DNA from: an uncultured Lachnospiraceae bacterium
GTDB lineage: Bacteria > Bacillota > Clostridia > Lachnospirales > Lachnospiraceae
NCBI GenBank assembly: GCA_902493385.1
Contig: CABUPO010000009.1
Coordinates: 32,899 to 96,898, forward strand
DNA: 64,000 nucleotides
Direction: 5' to 3'
Shown: positions 36,353-44,602 of the stretch, piece after piece
Layout: every line of letters begins with the position of its first letter
Numbering within the stretch: the stretch's first letter is position 1
Notes under the pieces: generated by a model
Database searches by the model: none
Seen by the model: the letters and a program-made list of their open reading frames with translations, nothing else
Told to the model about the DNA's origin: nothing
Made by a program: the position numbers and the translations under genes

Positions 36353-37663
36353 TTACTGTGAAACATAACCCAGAGGATTCACATAACTTCCATTAACCGA
36401 CACTCCAAAGTGCAGATGGTTACCTGTCGAGACGCCTGTAGAACCTACATATCCAATGGTTGTTCCTGCTGCCACCTGCTGCCCCTTTGATACTGCAAGA
36501 GACGAACAGTGCATATATACTGTAAAAACTCCGTCACCGTGATTCAGCATTATATAATTACCGGCTCCTGAACTATACGATGCAGTAACTACCGTTCCTG
36601 CCTTTGCCGCTCTGATACTCGTTCCTGCCGGCGCGCTTATATCTATTCCCTGATGATATGTGCTCGCACCCGCCGTAGGAGCAGTCCGCCCGCCAAAATA
36701 TGACGTGATTTTCCCTGACACAGCAAGCGGCCAAACAAACCCTCCGCTGCTTGCTGTCGGAGCTTCAGACTGATCTTTTTGCTCAGTATCCGCAGGAGCT
36801 GCCGTCTGTCCTGCCGGTGCGTTTGATGCTTTTGCTGCGTCTTTAGCCTCCTGGGCTTTTTTTGCCGCTTTTGCCGCTTCCTCTTCTTTTTTCTTCCGCG
36901 CCTCTTCTGCCGCAATTCTTCGCTGCTCTTCAAGAAGTGCGTCTTCTATTATTCTCTCCTGCCTTACAAGTTCATTATCATATTCGCTTAACTGGTTTTC
37001 AGCAATTGCAATATTATCATTATAGTTTGCAAGTTCAGCATTCTTTTTTTCAGATATCTTATCCAGCGCCGAACGCTCGGATTCAAGCTCTTTCTTTGAT
37101 TCTACAAGAATCTCTTTCTTTTCCTCAAGTAAGACTTTCTTTTCTTCAAGAGCAGTTTTGGCATTATTATAATTATCAAGCATTGCCGAATCATATTCTG
37201 ATATCTTTTCTATATACTCGCTGCGGTTCAGGAAATCTGAAAGCCCCTCAGAAGCAAGCAGAATATCAATATAATCAGAGCTGCCCTTCTCATACATATA
37301 TCTTATGCGCTTCTTCATTGTCTCATACTGATTTTTGATTTCTGTTTCAGATTCCGCTATCTTAACCTCAAGCTCATTAATAGCGTTCTTCTTTTTACTT
37401 ATTTTTTCTTTAATATCCCTGATGCTTGTGGAAAGATCCGTCATCTTAGTATCAAGCTTTTTAATATATGACACAATATCAGATTTGCCGGATTCGAGAT
37501 CCTCAAGCATCTGGCTTGTTTTACTGCGCTTATTTTCAAGCTCCTTCTTCTCTGCCTGCGCCTCGCTCAGTGTGACCGCAGAAGAATAACTGACAGTAGA
37601 TACAGCTGTAACGGCACACATTAAAAGCGCCGCAGTTCTAATTGCCATTTTTGAAAATTTCAT
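36353..37663 (-). CDS. EnvC-like murein hydrolase with coiled coil and M23 peptidase
   Basis: A 436-residue secreted protein: signal peptide (1-30), coiled coil of about 215 residues, an Ala/Lys-rich linker and a LytM/M23 domain. All zinc and catalytic residues are present (YHQGIDIS, YMHCSSLAVS, GNHLHFGVS), so unlike E. coli EnvC it should itself cut peptidoglycan. It follows ftsX by 18 nt; FtsEX complexes control coiled-coil murein hydrolases across the membrane. Confidence 0.92.
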   Translation of the reverse strand: MKFSKMAIRTAALLMCAVTAVSTVSYSSAVTLSEAQAEKKELENKRSKTSQMLEDLESGKSDIVSYIKKLDTKMTDLSTSIRDIKEKISKKKNAINELEVKIAESETEIKNQYETMKKRIRYMYEKGSSDYIDILLASEGLSDFLNRSEYIEKISEYDSAMLDNYNNAKTALEEKKVLLEEKKEILVESKKELESERSALDKISEKKNAELANYNDNIAIAENQLSEYDNELVRQERIIEDALLEEQRRIAAEEARKKKEEEAAKAAKKAQEAKDAAKASNAPAGQTAAPADTEQKDQSEAPTASSGGFVWPLAVSGKITSYFGGRTAPTAGASTYHQGIDISAPAGTSIRAAKAGTVVTASYSSGAGNYIMLNHGDGVFTVYMHCSSLAVSKGQQVAAGTTIGYVGSTGVSTGNHLHFGVSVNGSYVNPLGYVSQ

Positions 37664-37681
37664 AGAAATTCTCCTTTCAGT

Positions 37682-38596
37682 TTATACCTTAAGGTACTTT
37701 CTCATAGTTGATATGCTTCCGACAAGTCCAATTCCCACTCCCACAAGCAGAGACAGAGGAATAAGTATTCGGAATACAACGCTTCCGTCAACAAATACAA
37801 GTATATTTGACAAAATACTGAATTTATCCGATATAAATCCAATAATTCTGGAATACATAAAATACAGTATTATAATAGGTATTGCCGCCCCCAAAACGCC
37901 TATAATCATACCTTCAATAATGAACGGCATCCTTATAAATGCGTCTGTCGCGCCGACAAGCTTCATTATCGCAATCTCTTCCTTACGTACATTGATGCCC
38001 ATAGTAATCGTTGTATTAATAAGAAATATTGATACTGCAAGAAGTATTATGATAATTGCCGCCGAAATATAACCTACCAGCCGGTTAAAATTACTTAGTC
38101 CTTTCGCGGCTGCGTCTGAACCGCGCACTTCTCTGACCCCCGAAAGACTGCTGATATATGATATAAGTTCATTCTGCTTTGAAATATCTCCCAAATACAC
38201 CTCATAAGACGCCGAATCCTTAAGCGGGTTATCATCTCCGAACGTCTCTGACAGTGCGGCTTCGTCATTTGAAAACACTTCATGCTTAAAATTTTCCCAG
38301 GCTTCTTCGGCTGAAATAAACTTTATTCTGTCTACCTCTGTTCTGGCTTCTATACTTTCTCCTATCGACTGTATAACGTCGTCAGTTGTTCCTTCCTGAA
38401 AGAACACCGTTACGCCTACTGACGTCTCTGCATTTCTAATCATATATTGGAAGTTACATACTATACAATAAAAAATACCAAATAAGAACAGACATGCAGA
38501 TATCGTTCCTATTGATGCAAGTGTAAATAATCCGTTGTGTTTTATATTCTTTAATCCCTGTTTCAGGCTATATAAAAGAACGCTAATACCTTTCAT
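37682..38596 (-). CDS. ftsX: Cell-division ABC transporter permease FtsX
   Basis: A 304-residue protein with four membrane helices and the extracytoplasmic loop (about residues 50-160) that touches its hydrolase partner, including VTVFFQEGTTDDVIQ. Start 38596 is set by AAGGTGG and overlaps the ftsE end by 14 nt. Confidence 0.96.
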   Translation of the reverse strand: MKGISVLLYSLKQGLKNIKHNGLFTLASIGTISACLFLFGIFYCIVCNFQYMIRNAETSVGVTVFFQEGTTDDVIQSIGESIEARTEVDRIKFISAEEAWENFKHEVFSNDEAALSETFGDDNPLKDSASYEVYLGDISKQNELISYISSLSGVREVRGSDAAAKGLSNFNRLVGYISAAIIIILLAVSIFLINTTITMGINVRKEEIAIMKLVGATDAFIRMPFIIEGMIIGVLGAAIPIIILYFMYSRIIGFISDKFSILSNILVFVDGSVVFRILIPLSLLVGVGIGLVGSISTMRKYLKV

Positions 38597-39293
38597 ACAA
38601 GTATCCACCTTTGCTTTCGTCATGTATAAGTTTTCCGTCTTTCATCATAATGACACGCTTCTGCATCATATCCACAACGTCAGGGTTGTGGGTGACAACG
38701 ATAACAGTTGTGCCAAGCTTGTTAACCTCGTCAAGAAGCTCCATAATACTCCAGGCATTCTTAGGGTCAAGATTTCCTGTCGGCTCGTCGGCAAGCAGTA
38801 TGCTTGGTCTGTTGACAAGCGCCCTTGCAAGAGCAACTCTTTGCTGCTCTCCTCCTGAGAGCTCCCTGGGATTAGCCCTAAGCTTTTCCGTAAGTCCTGC
38901 AAGAGACAGTACAGACGATACATTTCTGTTCATGGACCATCTGGACACTCCTATAACTCTCTGTGCAAGCGCAACATTTTCAAATACATTTCTGTCATTT
39001 AACAATCTGAAATCCTGAAAAACCACGCCAATATTGCGTCTGTATCTGGAAATATGCCTTCGCTTTATGCCGGCGCAGTCCTTGCCAAATACTTCTATTG
39101 TGCCGCTCGTAGGCTTAATTTCATTAAGAAGCAGCTTAATCAATGTAGATTTACCCGAACCACTTGGGCCTACGATAAATACAAATTCACCTTTATTTAT
39201 AGAAAACGAAACGTTATCCAGGGCGTCAACGCCTTCTGAATAAGTTTTAGACACATTATTCAGAGCAATTATCGGCTCTTTTTCACTATACAC
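38583..39293 (-). CDS. ftsE: Cell-division ATP-binding protein FtsE
   Basis: A 236-residue ABC ATPase with Walker A GPSGSGKST, signature LSGGEQQRVALARA, Walker B ILLADEPTGNLD and switch His in VVTHNPDVV. Pairs with FtsX to power control of peptidoglycan hydrolysis at division. Confidence 0.97.
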   Translation of the reverse strand: MYSEKEPIIALNNVSKTYSEGVDALDNVSFSINKGEFVFIVGPSGSGKSTLIKLLLNEIKPTSGTIEVFGKDCAGIKRRHISRYRRNIGVVFQDFRLLNDRNVFENVALAQRVIGVSRWSMNRNVSSVLSLAGLTEKLRANPRELSGGEQQRVALARALVNRPSILLADEPTGNLDPKNAWSIMELLDEVNKLGTTVIVVTHNPDVVDMMQKRVIMMKDGKLIHDESKGGYLYERY

Positions 39294-39309
39294 AGCAGTA
39301 CCTCCGTAA

Positions 39310-40395
39310 TCAGTAATTATTATTCTCCATGTACTTCATATACTTTGAAACCATATATGCAATCTTAAATGTAACTGCATCGTCAAAGTTCCTCAAATCC
39401 AGCCCTATGCTTTTCTGAATCTTATCAAGCCTGTAGACAAGCGTATTCCTGTGAATAAAAAGCTGTCTTGAGGTTTCGGACACATTAAGGCTGTTCTCGA
39501 AAAATTTTACAATTGTAGTAATAGTCTCCTCGTCGAAATCTTCAAGAGAAAGCTCTCCAAAGCTCTCCTGTATAAAAATGCTGCACAGCTGCACCGGCAG
39601 CTGGTATATAAGTCTTCCTATCCCAAGGCTGTTATATGCGATAACATGCTTGTCGCTGTAAAAAATATTGCCTACGTCAAGCGCCATCTTGGCTTCCTTA
39701 TATGAGCGCGAAACCTCTTTAAGGTCGTCAACTATAGTTCCGTATGCAACATGCACATTAGTCATTGCCTCGGTATTAAGCATATCTATAATCATACGCG
39801 CGGTTTTGTTAAGATTATCATAGCCTTCCTGCGGCTTCAGCTCCTTTACAACGATAATACTTCTTTCGTCTACAGCTGTAATAAAGTCCTTTGTCCTTGC
39901 AGCAAACAGGCTTCTTACTATCTCTAACGCATTATTGTCGTCGCTTTGAGGCGACACAAGAAATACGCCTCTTCTTGCGTTCGGGTCAATATGAAGCTTC
40001 TTTGCACGGTTATATATATCGACAAGCAAAAGGTTATCAAGCAAAAGATTCTTAATGAAATTATCCTTATCGTACCGCTCCTTGTATGCGGTAATGAGAC
40101 CTTGAAGCTGGAACACAAGAATTTTGCCTATCATATATACATCATCACCGTCTCCGCGCATAACAACCGCATATTCAAGATGATTATCATCAAACACCTT
40201 AAAATAATGCACTCCCTGAACTTCCTGGCTGTCGGCCTGCGAATCCATAAACAATTCTACAGCGCTCGAATAAACATCAGTATTCGTAAATGTAGACGCA
40301 GCTACCTGCCCTTCCACATCCATTACACATATATCTATTCTGGCAATATTCTTAATACCGTCTATAGTATTTTGGATAATCTGGTTAGATATCAT
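39310..40395 (-). CDS. CdaR/PucR-type transcriptional regulator
   Basis: A 361-residue regulator with an N-terminal sugar-diacid-recognition-like domain (MISNQIIQNTIDGIKNIARI), a central GGDEF-like region typical of CdaR proteins and a C-terminal PucR HTH (LNVSETSRQLFIHRNTLVYR). ATG 40395 follows GGGGGTG. Its target is unclear; it could sense sugar acids, yet it sits next to ftsE, not the uronate operon. Confidence 0.88.
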   Translation of the reverse strand: MISNQIIQNTIDGIKNIARIDICVMDVEGQVAASTFTNTDVYSSAVELFMDSQADSQEVQGVHYFKVFDDNHLEYAVVMRGDGDDVYMIGKILVFQLQGLITAYKERYDKDNFIKNLLLDNLLLVDIYNRAKKLHIDPNARRGVFLVSPQSDDNNALEIVRSLFAARTKDFITAVDERSIIVVKELKPQEGYDNLNKTARMIIDMLNTEAMTNVHVAYGTIVDDLKEVSRSYKEAKMALDVGNIFYSDKHVIAYNSLGIGRLIYQLPVQLCSIFIQESFGELSLEDFDEETITTIVKFFENSLNVSETSRQLFIHRNTLVYRLDKIQKSIGLDLRNFDDAVTFKIAYMVSKYMKYMENNNY

Positions 40396-40467
40396 ATAGA
40401 CACACCCCCATAAAACCGCATATTTGTTTAAGTGTAACATTAAAATATCAAAAAGTAAAGGACACAA

Positions 40468-40509
40468 AAAGACCGCAAATCCGAAAATATATCAGAATAT
40501 GCGGTCTTT
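40468..40509 (-). terminator. Terminator after msmK
   Basis: AAAGACCGCA (40468-40477) pairs perfectly with TGCGGTCTTT (40500-40509), a 10-bp stem with T/A tracts on both sides; it ends leftward transcription from msmK and insulates the CdaR-type gene. Confidence 0.88.
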
Positions 40510-40544
40510 AAATAATTAAAACTATTAAATACGCTCAGGCATAC

Positions 40545-41657
40545 TTAGTTAATAATAATCTGCTCAGTCTCTTTATCAAACAAATGAGCCTTAGACATAT
40601 CGAATGCAAGCGTAACGGTATCTCCAGGTCTTGCTGTTGTACGTGGATTAACTCTTACGGTAATATCGTACTTATCAACTGTGAAGTAAAGGAATACTTC
40701 TGCACCAAGCATCTCATAAACCTTAACGGTTGCATCTACACAGCATCCTTCTGCCTGTGATATGAACATCTCTTCGTCCTTAATATCCTCAGGTCTGATT
40801 CCAAGTACGATAATCTTGTCTTCATAGCCGCTATCAAGAACCTTCTTAGCCTTTGCTTCAGGAAGCCTTACTGAATACTCTCCGAATACAAGGTCGACAT
40901 TATCGCCATTCTTAGTAACTCTGGCGTCGATGAAGTTCATCTGAGGCGAACCGATGAAGCCGGCAACGAAAAGATTCTTAGGTTTCATATAGAGGTCAAG
41001 CGGTGAGTCAACCTGCTGAATAACACCGTCCTTCATAACAACGATTCTTGTACCAAGCGTAAGAGCCTCTGTCTGGTCATGAGTAACGTAAATAATCGTT
41101 GTCTCAAGTCTCTGATGAAGCTTTGAAATCTCAATACGCATCTGCACACGAAGCTTTGCGTCAAGGTTTGATAAAGGCTCATCCATAAGGAATACCTTAG
41201 GATCACGTACAATTGCACGTCCCATAGCAACACGCTGTCTCTGTCCACCTGACAAAGCCTTTGGTTTACGGTCTAATAAATGTTCAATATCAAGTATCTT
41301 AGCTGCTTCATGAACCAGCTTATCAATTCTGTCCTTAGGAGTCTTTCTGAGTCTGAGTCCAAAAGCCATATTGTCATACACTGACATATGCGGGTACAAT
41401 GCGTAGTTCTGGAATACCATTGCGATGTCTCTGTCCTTAGGCTCAACATCATTAACCATCTTGTCTCCTATGTACAATTCTCCTTCTGTAATCTCTTCAA
41501 GTCCTGCAATCATACGAAGTGTTGTTGATTTTCCACAGCCTGAAGGGCCTACAAAAATTATAAACTCCTTATCTGCAATCTCAAGATTAAAATTCTTTAC
41601 TGCGACAAATCCGTTAGGATATGTTTTGTTGATGTTTCTTAATGATAAACTTGCCAT
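40545..41657 (-). CDS. msmK: Sugar ABC transporter ATPase, MsmK/UgpC type
   Basis: A 370-residue ABC ATPase with Walker A GPSGCGKST, signature LSGGQRQRVAMGRA, Walker B VFLMDEPLSNLD and a C-terminal TOBE/OB regulatory domain. It stands alone with no permease or binding-protein gene. In Firmicutes a single MsmK-type ATPase is known to energize several carbohydrate transporters, so it likely serves permeases elsewhere. The start is the ATG four codons into the longest frame, given GGAAGG spacing. Confidence 0.93.
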   Translation of the reverse strand: MASLSLRNINKTYPNGFVAVKNFNLEIADKEFIIFVGPSGCGKSTTLRMIAGLEEITEGELYIGDKMVNDVEPKDRDIAMVFQNYALYPHMSVYDNMAFGLRLRKTPKDRIDKLVHEAAKILDIEHLLDRKPKALSGGQRQRVAMGRAIVRDPKVFLMDEPLSNLDAKLRVQMRIEISKLHQRLETTIIYVTHDQTEALTLGTRIVVMKDGVIQQVDSPLDLYMKPKNLFVAGFIGSPQMNFIDARVTKNGDNVDLVFGEYSVRLPEAKAKKVLDSGYEDKIIVLGIRPEDIKDEEMFISQAEGCCVDATVKVYEMLGAEVFLYFTVDKYDITVRVNPRTTARPGDTVTLAFDMSKAHLFDKETEQIIIN

Positions 41658-41817
41658 TTTCTTCATTTCCTTCCTGGAGATTTACACGCACTTAAGCGAT
41701 ATGTATATATTACACCAAAAAAGAGCAAAACACTATGTATCTTTTACACAAAATCAAGTCCTATATTTTGTGAAAATTGCACATAGACATTATGCTCATG
41801 TGTTTTTGTTTATCAGT

Positions 41818-42708
41818 TTAATCGAGATAATTTGCCGTTCTTATGAAACCTTCTCCTAACACTTCCCTTGCGTCTGTTATAACAACAAATGCCCTTTCAT
41901 CTATTTCATTTACTATTCTTATCGCTTTAATACACTCTTTTTTAGACATTATGCATATAAGCATATGCTTATTATTGCCGCTGTACATACCCTTTACGGA
42001 AACATTGGTAATCCCTCTGTCAATATTTTTCATAATCTCTCCCGCAATTGCATTACCATTTTCCGTTATTATCAAAAGCATCTTTGAATACCGTACTCCA
42101 GCCGCAACCCCATCCATAACTTTTGACGTTATATAGACCGCAATAAGCGCATAAAGAGCTTTTCTAAGCCCAAATTCTGCCGCTCCAAAAGCAACAATAA
42201 CCGCGTCTATAAAAAATATAATCGTTGCAACGCTGTACTCCGGCTTAAAATGTCTTATTATAGCTCCAAGAAGGTCGGTTCCTCCGGTTGAAGACATTGT
42301 CGTCATAACAATTCCAAGTCCCGCTCCATTTAACACGCCGCCGCACACTGCCGCCATAAGGAGGTCGTTTTCGGCAACAGCAATTTCCGGTATCAGCCCA
42401 AGCTCAACAGTAAATATTATCACCGCAAAAAACGAACGTATAATATAGCCTTTTCCCTTGACAAATATCCCTGCAATAAATAAAGGAATATTAATAAGAG
42501 CAGTAGTAATCCACACTGGCGCCCCACCGGACAGAACCGAGGAGGTCCATGATTCTACAACAATAGCAAAGCCCGAAACACCGCCGGTTACAAGTCCAAG
42601 AGGTTCATATATGACTCTGACCCCGACAGCCATCAGGCTTACTCCAATCACTATAAATATATAATTAACAAATCGGTTATTAGTAAGCAGAATATTCAGA
42701 AGTTTCAC
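41818..42708 (-). CDS. YitT family membrane protein
   Basis: A 296-residue protein with five to six membrane helices (DUF161 part, GVRVIYEPLGLVTGGVSG and GGTDLLGAIIRHF) and a cytosolic C-terminal DUF2179 domain (GMYSGNNKHMLICIMSKKE). Function unknown. Overlaps the preceding gene by 4 nt. The 150 bp from 41667 to 41817 hold no gene. Confidence 0.92.
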   Translation of the reverse strand: MKLLNILLTNNRFVNYIFIVIGVSLMAVGVRVIYEPLGLVTGGVSGFAIVVESWTSSVLSGGAPVWITTALINIPLFIAGIFVKGKGYIIRSFFAVIIFTVELGLIPEIAVAENDLLMAAVCGGVLNGAGLGIVMTTMSSTGGTDLLGAIIRHFKPEYSVATIIFFIDAVIVAFGAAEFGLRKALYALIAVYITSKVMDGVAAGVRYSKMLLIITENGNAIAGEIMKNIDRGITNVSVKGMYSGNNKHMLICIMSKKECIKAIRIVNEIDERAFVVITDAREVLGEGFIRTANYLD

Positions 42709-43427
42709 TCCTTTTTATTATTATATTCTGCCAATAACTCATTAAATATACGCTCCCTTTTACCACTTTTATAGTATTTTTTTACAACAAACTTATTATA
42801 TACATTTTCAAGGCCCAGCTTTGTAATCCATCCCGCCGGCTTAATATTCTCTTTAACTATGCCCTCAAGTATGTCGCAGAACACTACGCACAGCTTTGCA
42901 TTAAGCTTAGACTTATGCTCCTTCATCCAGTTCTCAAGCTCCGGACTGTCCATTGCAAGTACGATTACATCAGGCACTTTACTATTGACGTCATTTATTA
43001 CAGCTTCATCATTGCCGCCCGGCTCCAAAACCTGAACTCCGCATATATCGATATTGACATTTCTGTCATGCAGCACTTCGGCAAGCTGCTCGGTATAATT
43101 CTGCTCAGAGCCTATTACATATATTGTATCAATAAAACATCTGTCCTTTAATAAATGCAGAAACGCTCTGTAATTCGTCACTCCAAATCTCAGCTTTTTG
43201 ATTTTTGACTTGCTTAATATAAGCTTTTCGGCCGGCAGTATGAGGTCAGAATCCTTAAGCGTTTCTGAAATCTCCGCCATACCTGCCATATGCGAAAGCG
43301 TATCTACCGAAACCATATATATAACGTTCATAATATCATTTTTCAAAAAAACATTTACAAGCCCGGCAAATTCCCTTTCGGTCATCACATTTACAGGAAG
43401 ACCCATAACGTCTGCTATACCATTCAT
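42705..43427 (-). CDS. Divergent WecG/TagA-like glycosyltransferase family protein
   Basis: A 240-residue protein with the overall plan of WecG/TagA/CpsF transferases (N-terminal MGLPVNVMTEREF, middle DSDLILPAEKLIL, DTIYVIGSEQNYTEQLAEVL, and PDVIVLAMDSPELENWM where functional members usually have VxLGxPxQE). Key positions are changed, so activity is doubtful. Its neighbours, an LCP protein and YitT, suggest a cell-surface polymer role. Confidence 0.6.
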   Translation of the reverse strand: MNGIADVMGLPVNVMTEREFAGLVNVFLKNDIMNVIYMVSVDTLSHMAGMAEISETLKDSDLILPAEKLILSKSKIKKLRFGVTNYRAFLHLLKDRCFIDTIYVIGSEQNYTEQLAEVLHDRNVNIDICGVQVLEPGGNDEAVINDVNSKVPDVIVLAMDSPELENWMKEHKSKLNAKLCVVFCDILEGIVKENIKPAGWITKLGLENVYNKFVVKKYYKSGKRERIFNELLAEYNNKKE

Positions 43428-43452
43428 AAACGTCCTCCAAAATATACTAATA

Positions 43453-44571
43453 CTATCTGGTACTTATAAGCCCGCTGTCTTGTGAGCCTACGACCACCAT
43501 TATGTCAATTCCTTCATCAAGCTCTTTTACTTCAATCTGTGCATTATCAAAATGATATAAAAGATCGGTTCCCATTCCCTCTTCAGTTACATATACAATA
43601 GTATTCTCAATTACCTGAGGATTATCAGCTATCTTTACAACTGTCATACCCGAATCCTCAAGTATCGCCTTTACAGCCGCTGCAATTCCTTCCGTACCGC
43701 TTCCGTTAAGCACTTTGATATTCTTACCTTTTGAAGACACGTTAGCAGACTCAGACTGAGGAACCTTATAGGCAGGCTGAGAAAGTATCATTTCATATTG
43801 TTCTTTTGCAGCCTCGGCGTCAATTATGTATTTTCCGCCGTTTGTAACACCCGGCACAATATTCTGATATATGAATTCCGGGTTAACATTTGAATATGCT
43901 TCAATATATTTAAGCTTATTCTTCACATTAAGATTAGATGTAAGGGAAGCATATTTTGTTTTAATAAACGCCTCAAGCCCATCATTCAAAGCAGCCGCCT
44001 GGGCTTCTGCAACAAGCTGGTCCGACGGTCCAAAGCAGCCAGTCTCTTCCGACTGTACAAACAGGCTGTTAAACACGCTGTTTTCCATGCTTGTATAATA
44101 ACCTATATCTATACCGATATAATCCTCCAGAAGAAGTATACCGTATTCATACGCCGTATCATCATCAAAATATTCATTTAACTGCGACAATGTTATAATC
44201 TGCGGCGCATCTGCTCCGGCAGCACACATTCTTTTATATATTTCATTACTTACCGTAATCTGTGAATCCGCAGGTATAGTAACAAAATCCAGATTACCGG
44301 ACTCGGTATTAAGTATTTCAATAACAATTGCGTCAATCATTTTTGAAGCCTGATCATACGAATATATAATATTGCGCGAAACAGCGTCTGCAGTAACATC
44401 CCCTACTATGTCAAGCACCTCGTCCTTATCCGCGCTGTCGTCGCTTACTTCATAATATTTCATAGTAACCATATAACTGCATATGCCTGCGGCCAAAAGA
44501 AGCATTACCACAAAAAAAGAACGTAAAAACATTACAACGACAATCCTGCCCATGCTTTTTTTCTTCTTCAT
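43453..44571 (-). CDS. LytR-CpsA-Psr family protein with LytR_C domain
   Basis: A 372-residue membrane-anchored protein: N-terminal Lys-rich tail and helix (FLRSFFVVMLLLAAGICSYM), a divergent LCP domain and a C-terminal LytR_C domain (IKVLNGSGTEGIAAAVKAIL). LCP proteins attach teichoic acids or capsule to peptidoglycan. The usual LCP catalytic Arg/Asp motifs are hard to find here, so function is tentative. GGAG sets the start at 44571. Confidence 0.75.
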   Translation of the reverse strand: MKKKKSMGRIVVVMFLRSFFVVMLLLAAGICSYMVTMKYYEVSDDSADKDEVLDIVGDVTADAVSRNIIYSYDQASKMIDAIVIEILNTESGNLDFVTIPADSQITVSNEIYKRMCAAGADAPQIITLSQLNEYFDDDTAYEYGILLLEDYIGIDIGYYTSMENSVFNSLFVQSEETGCFGPSDQLVAEAQAAALNDGLEAFIKTKYASLTSNLNVKNKLKYIEAYSNVNPEFIYQNIVPGVTNGGKYIIDAEAAKEQYEMILSQPAYKVPQSESANVSSKGKNIKVLNGSGTEGIAAAVKAILEDSGMTVVKIADNPQVIENTIVYVTEEGMGTDLLYHFDNAQIEVKELDEGIDIMVVVGSQDSGLISTR

Positions 44572-44602
44572 AACATATTTCTCCATTCATGCAAATAAAT
44601 TT

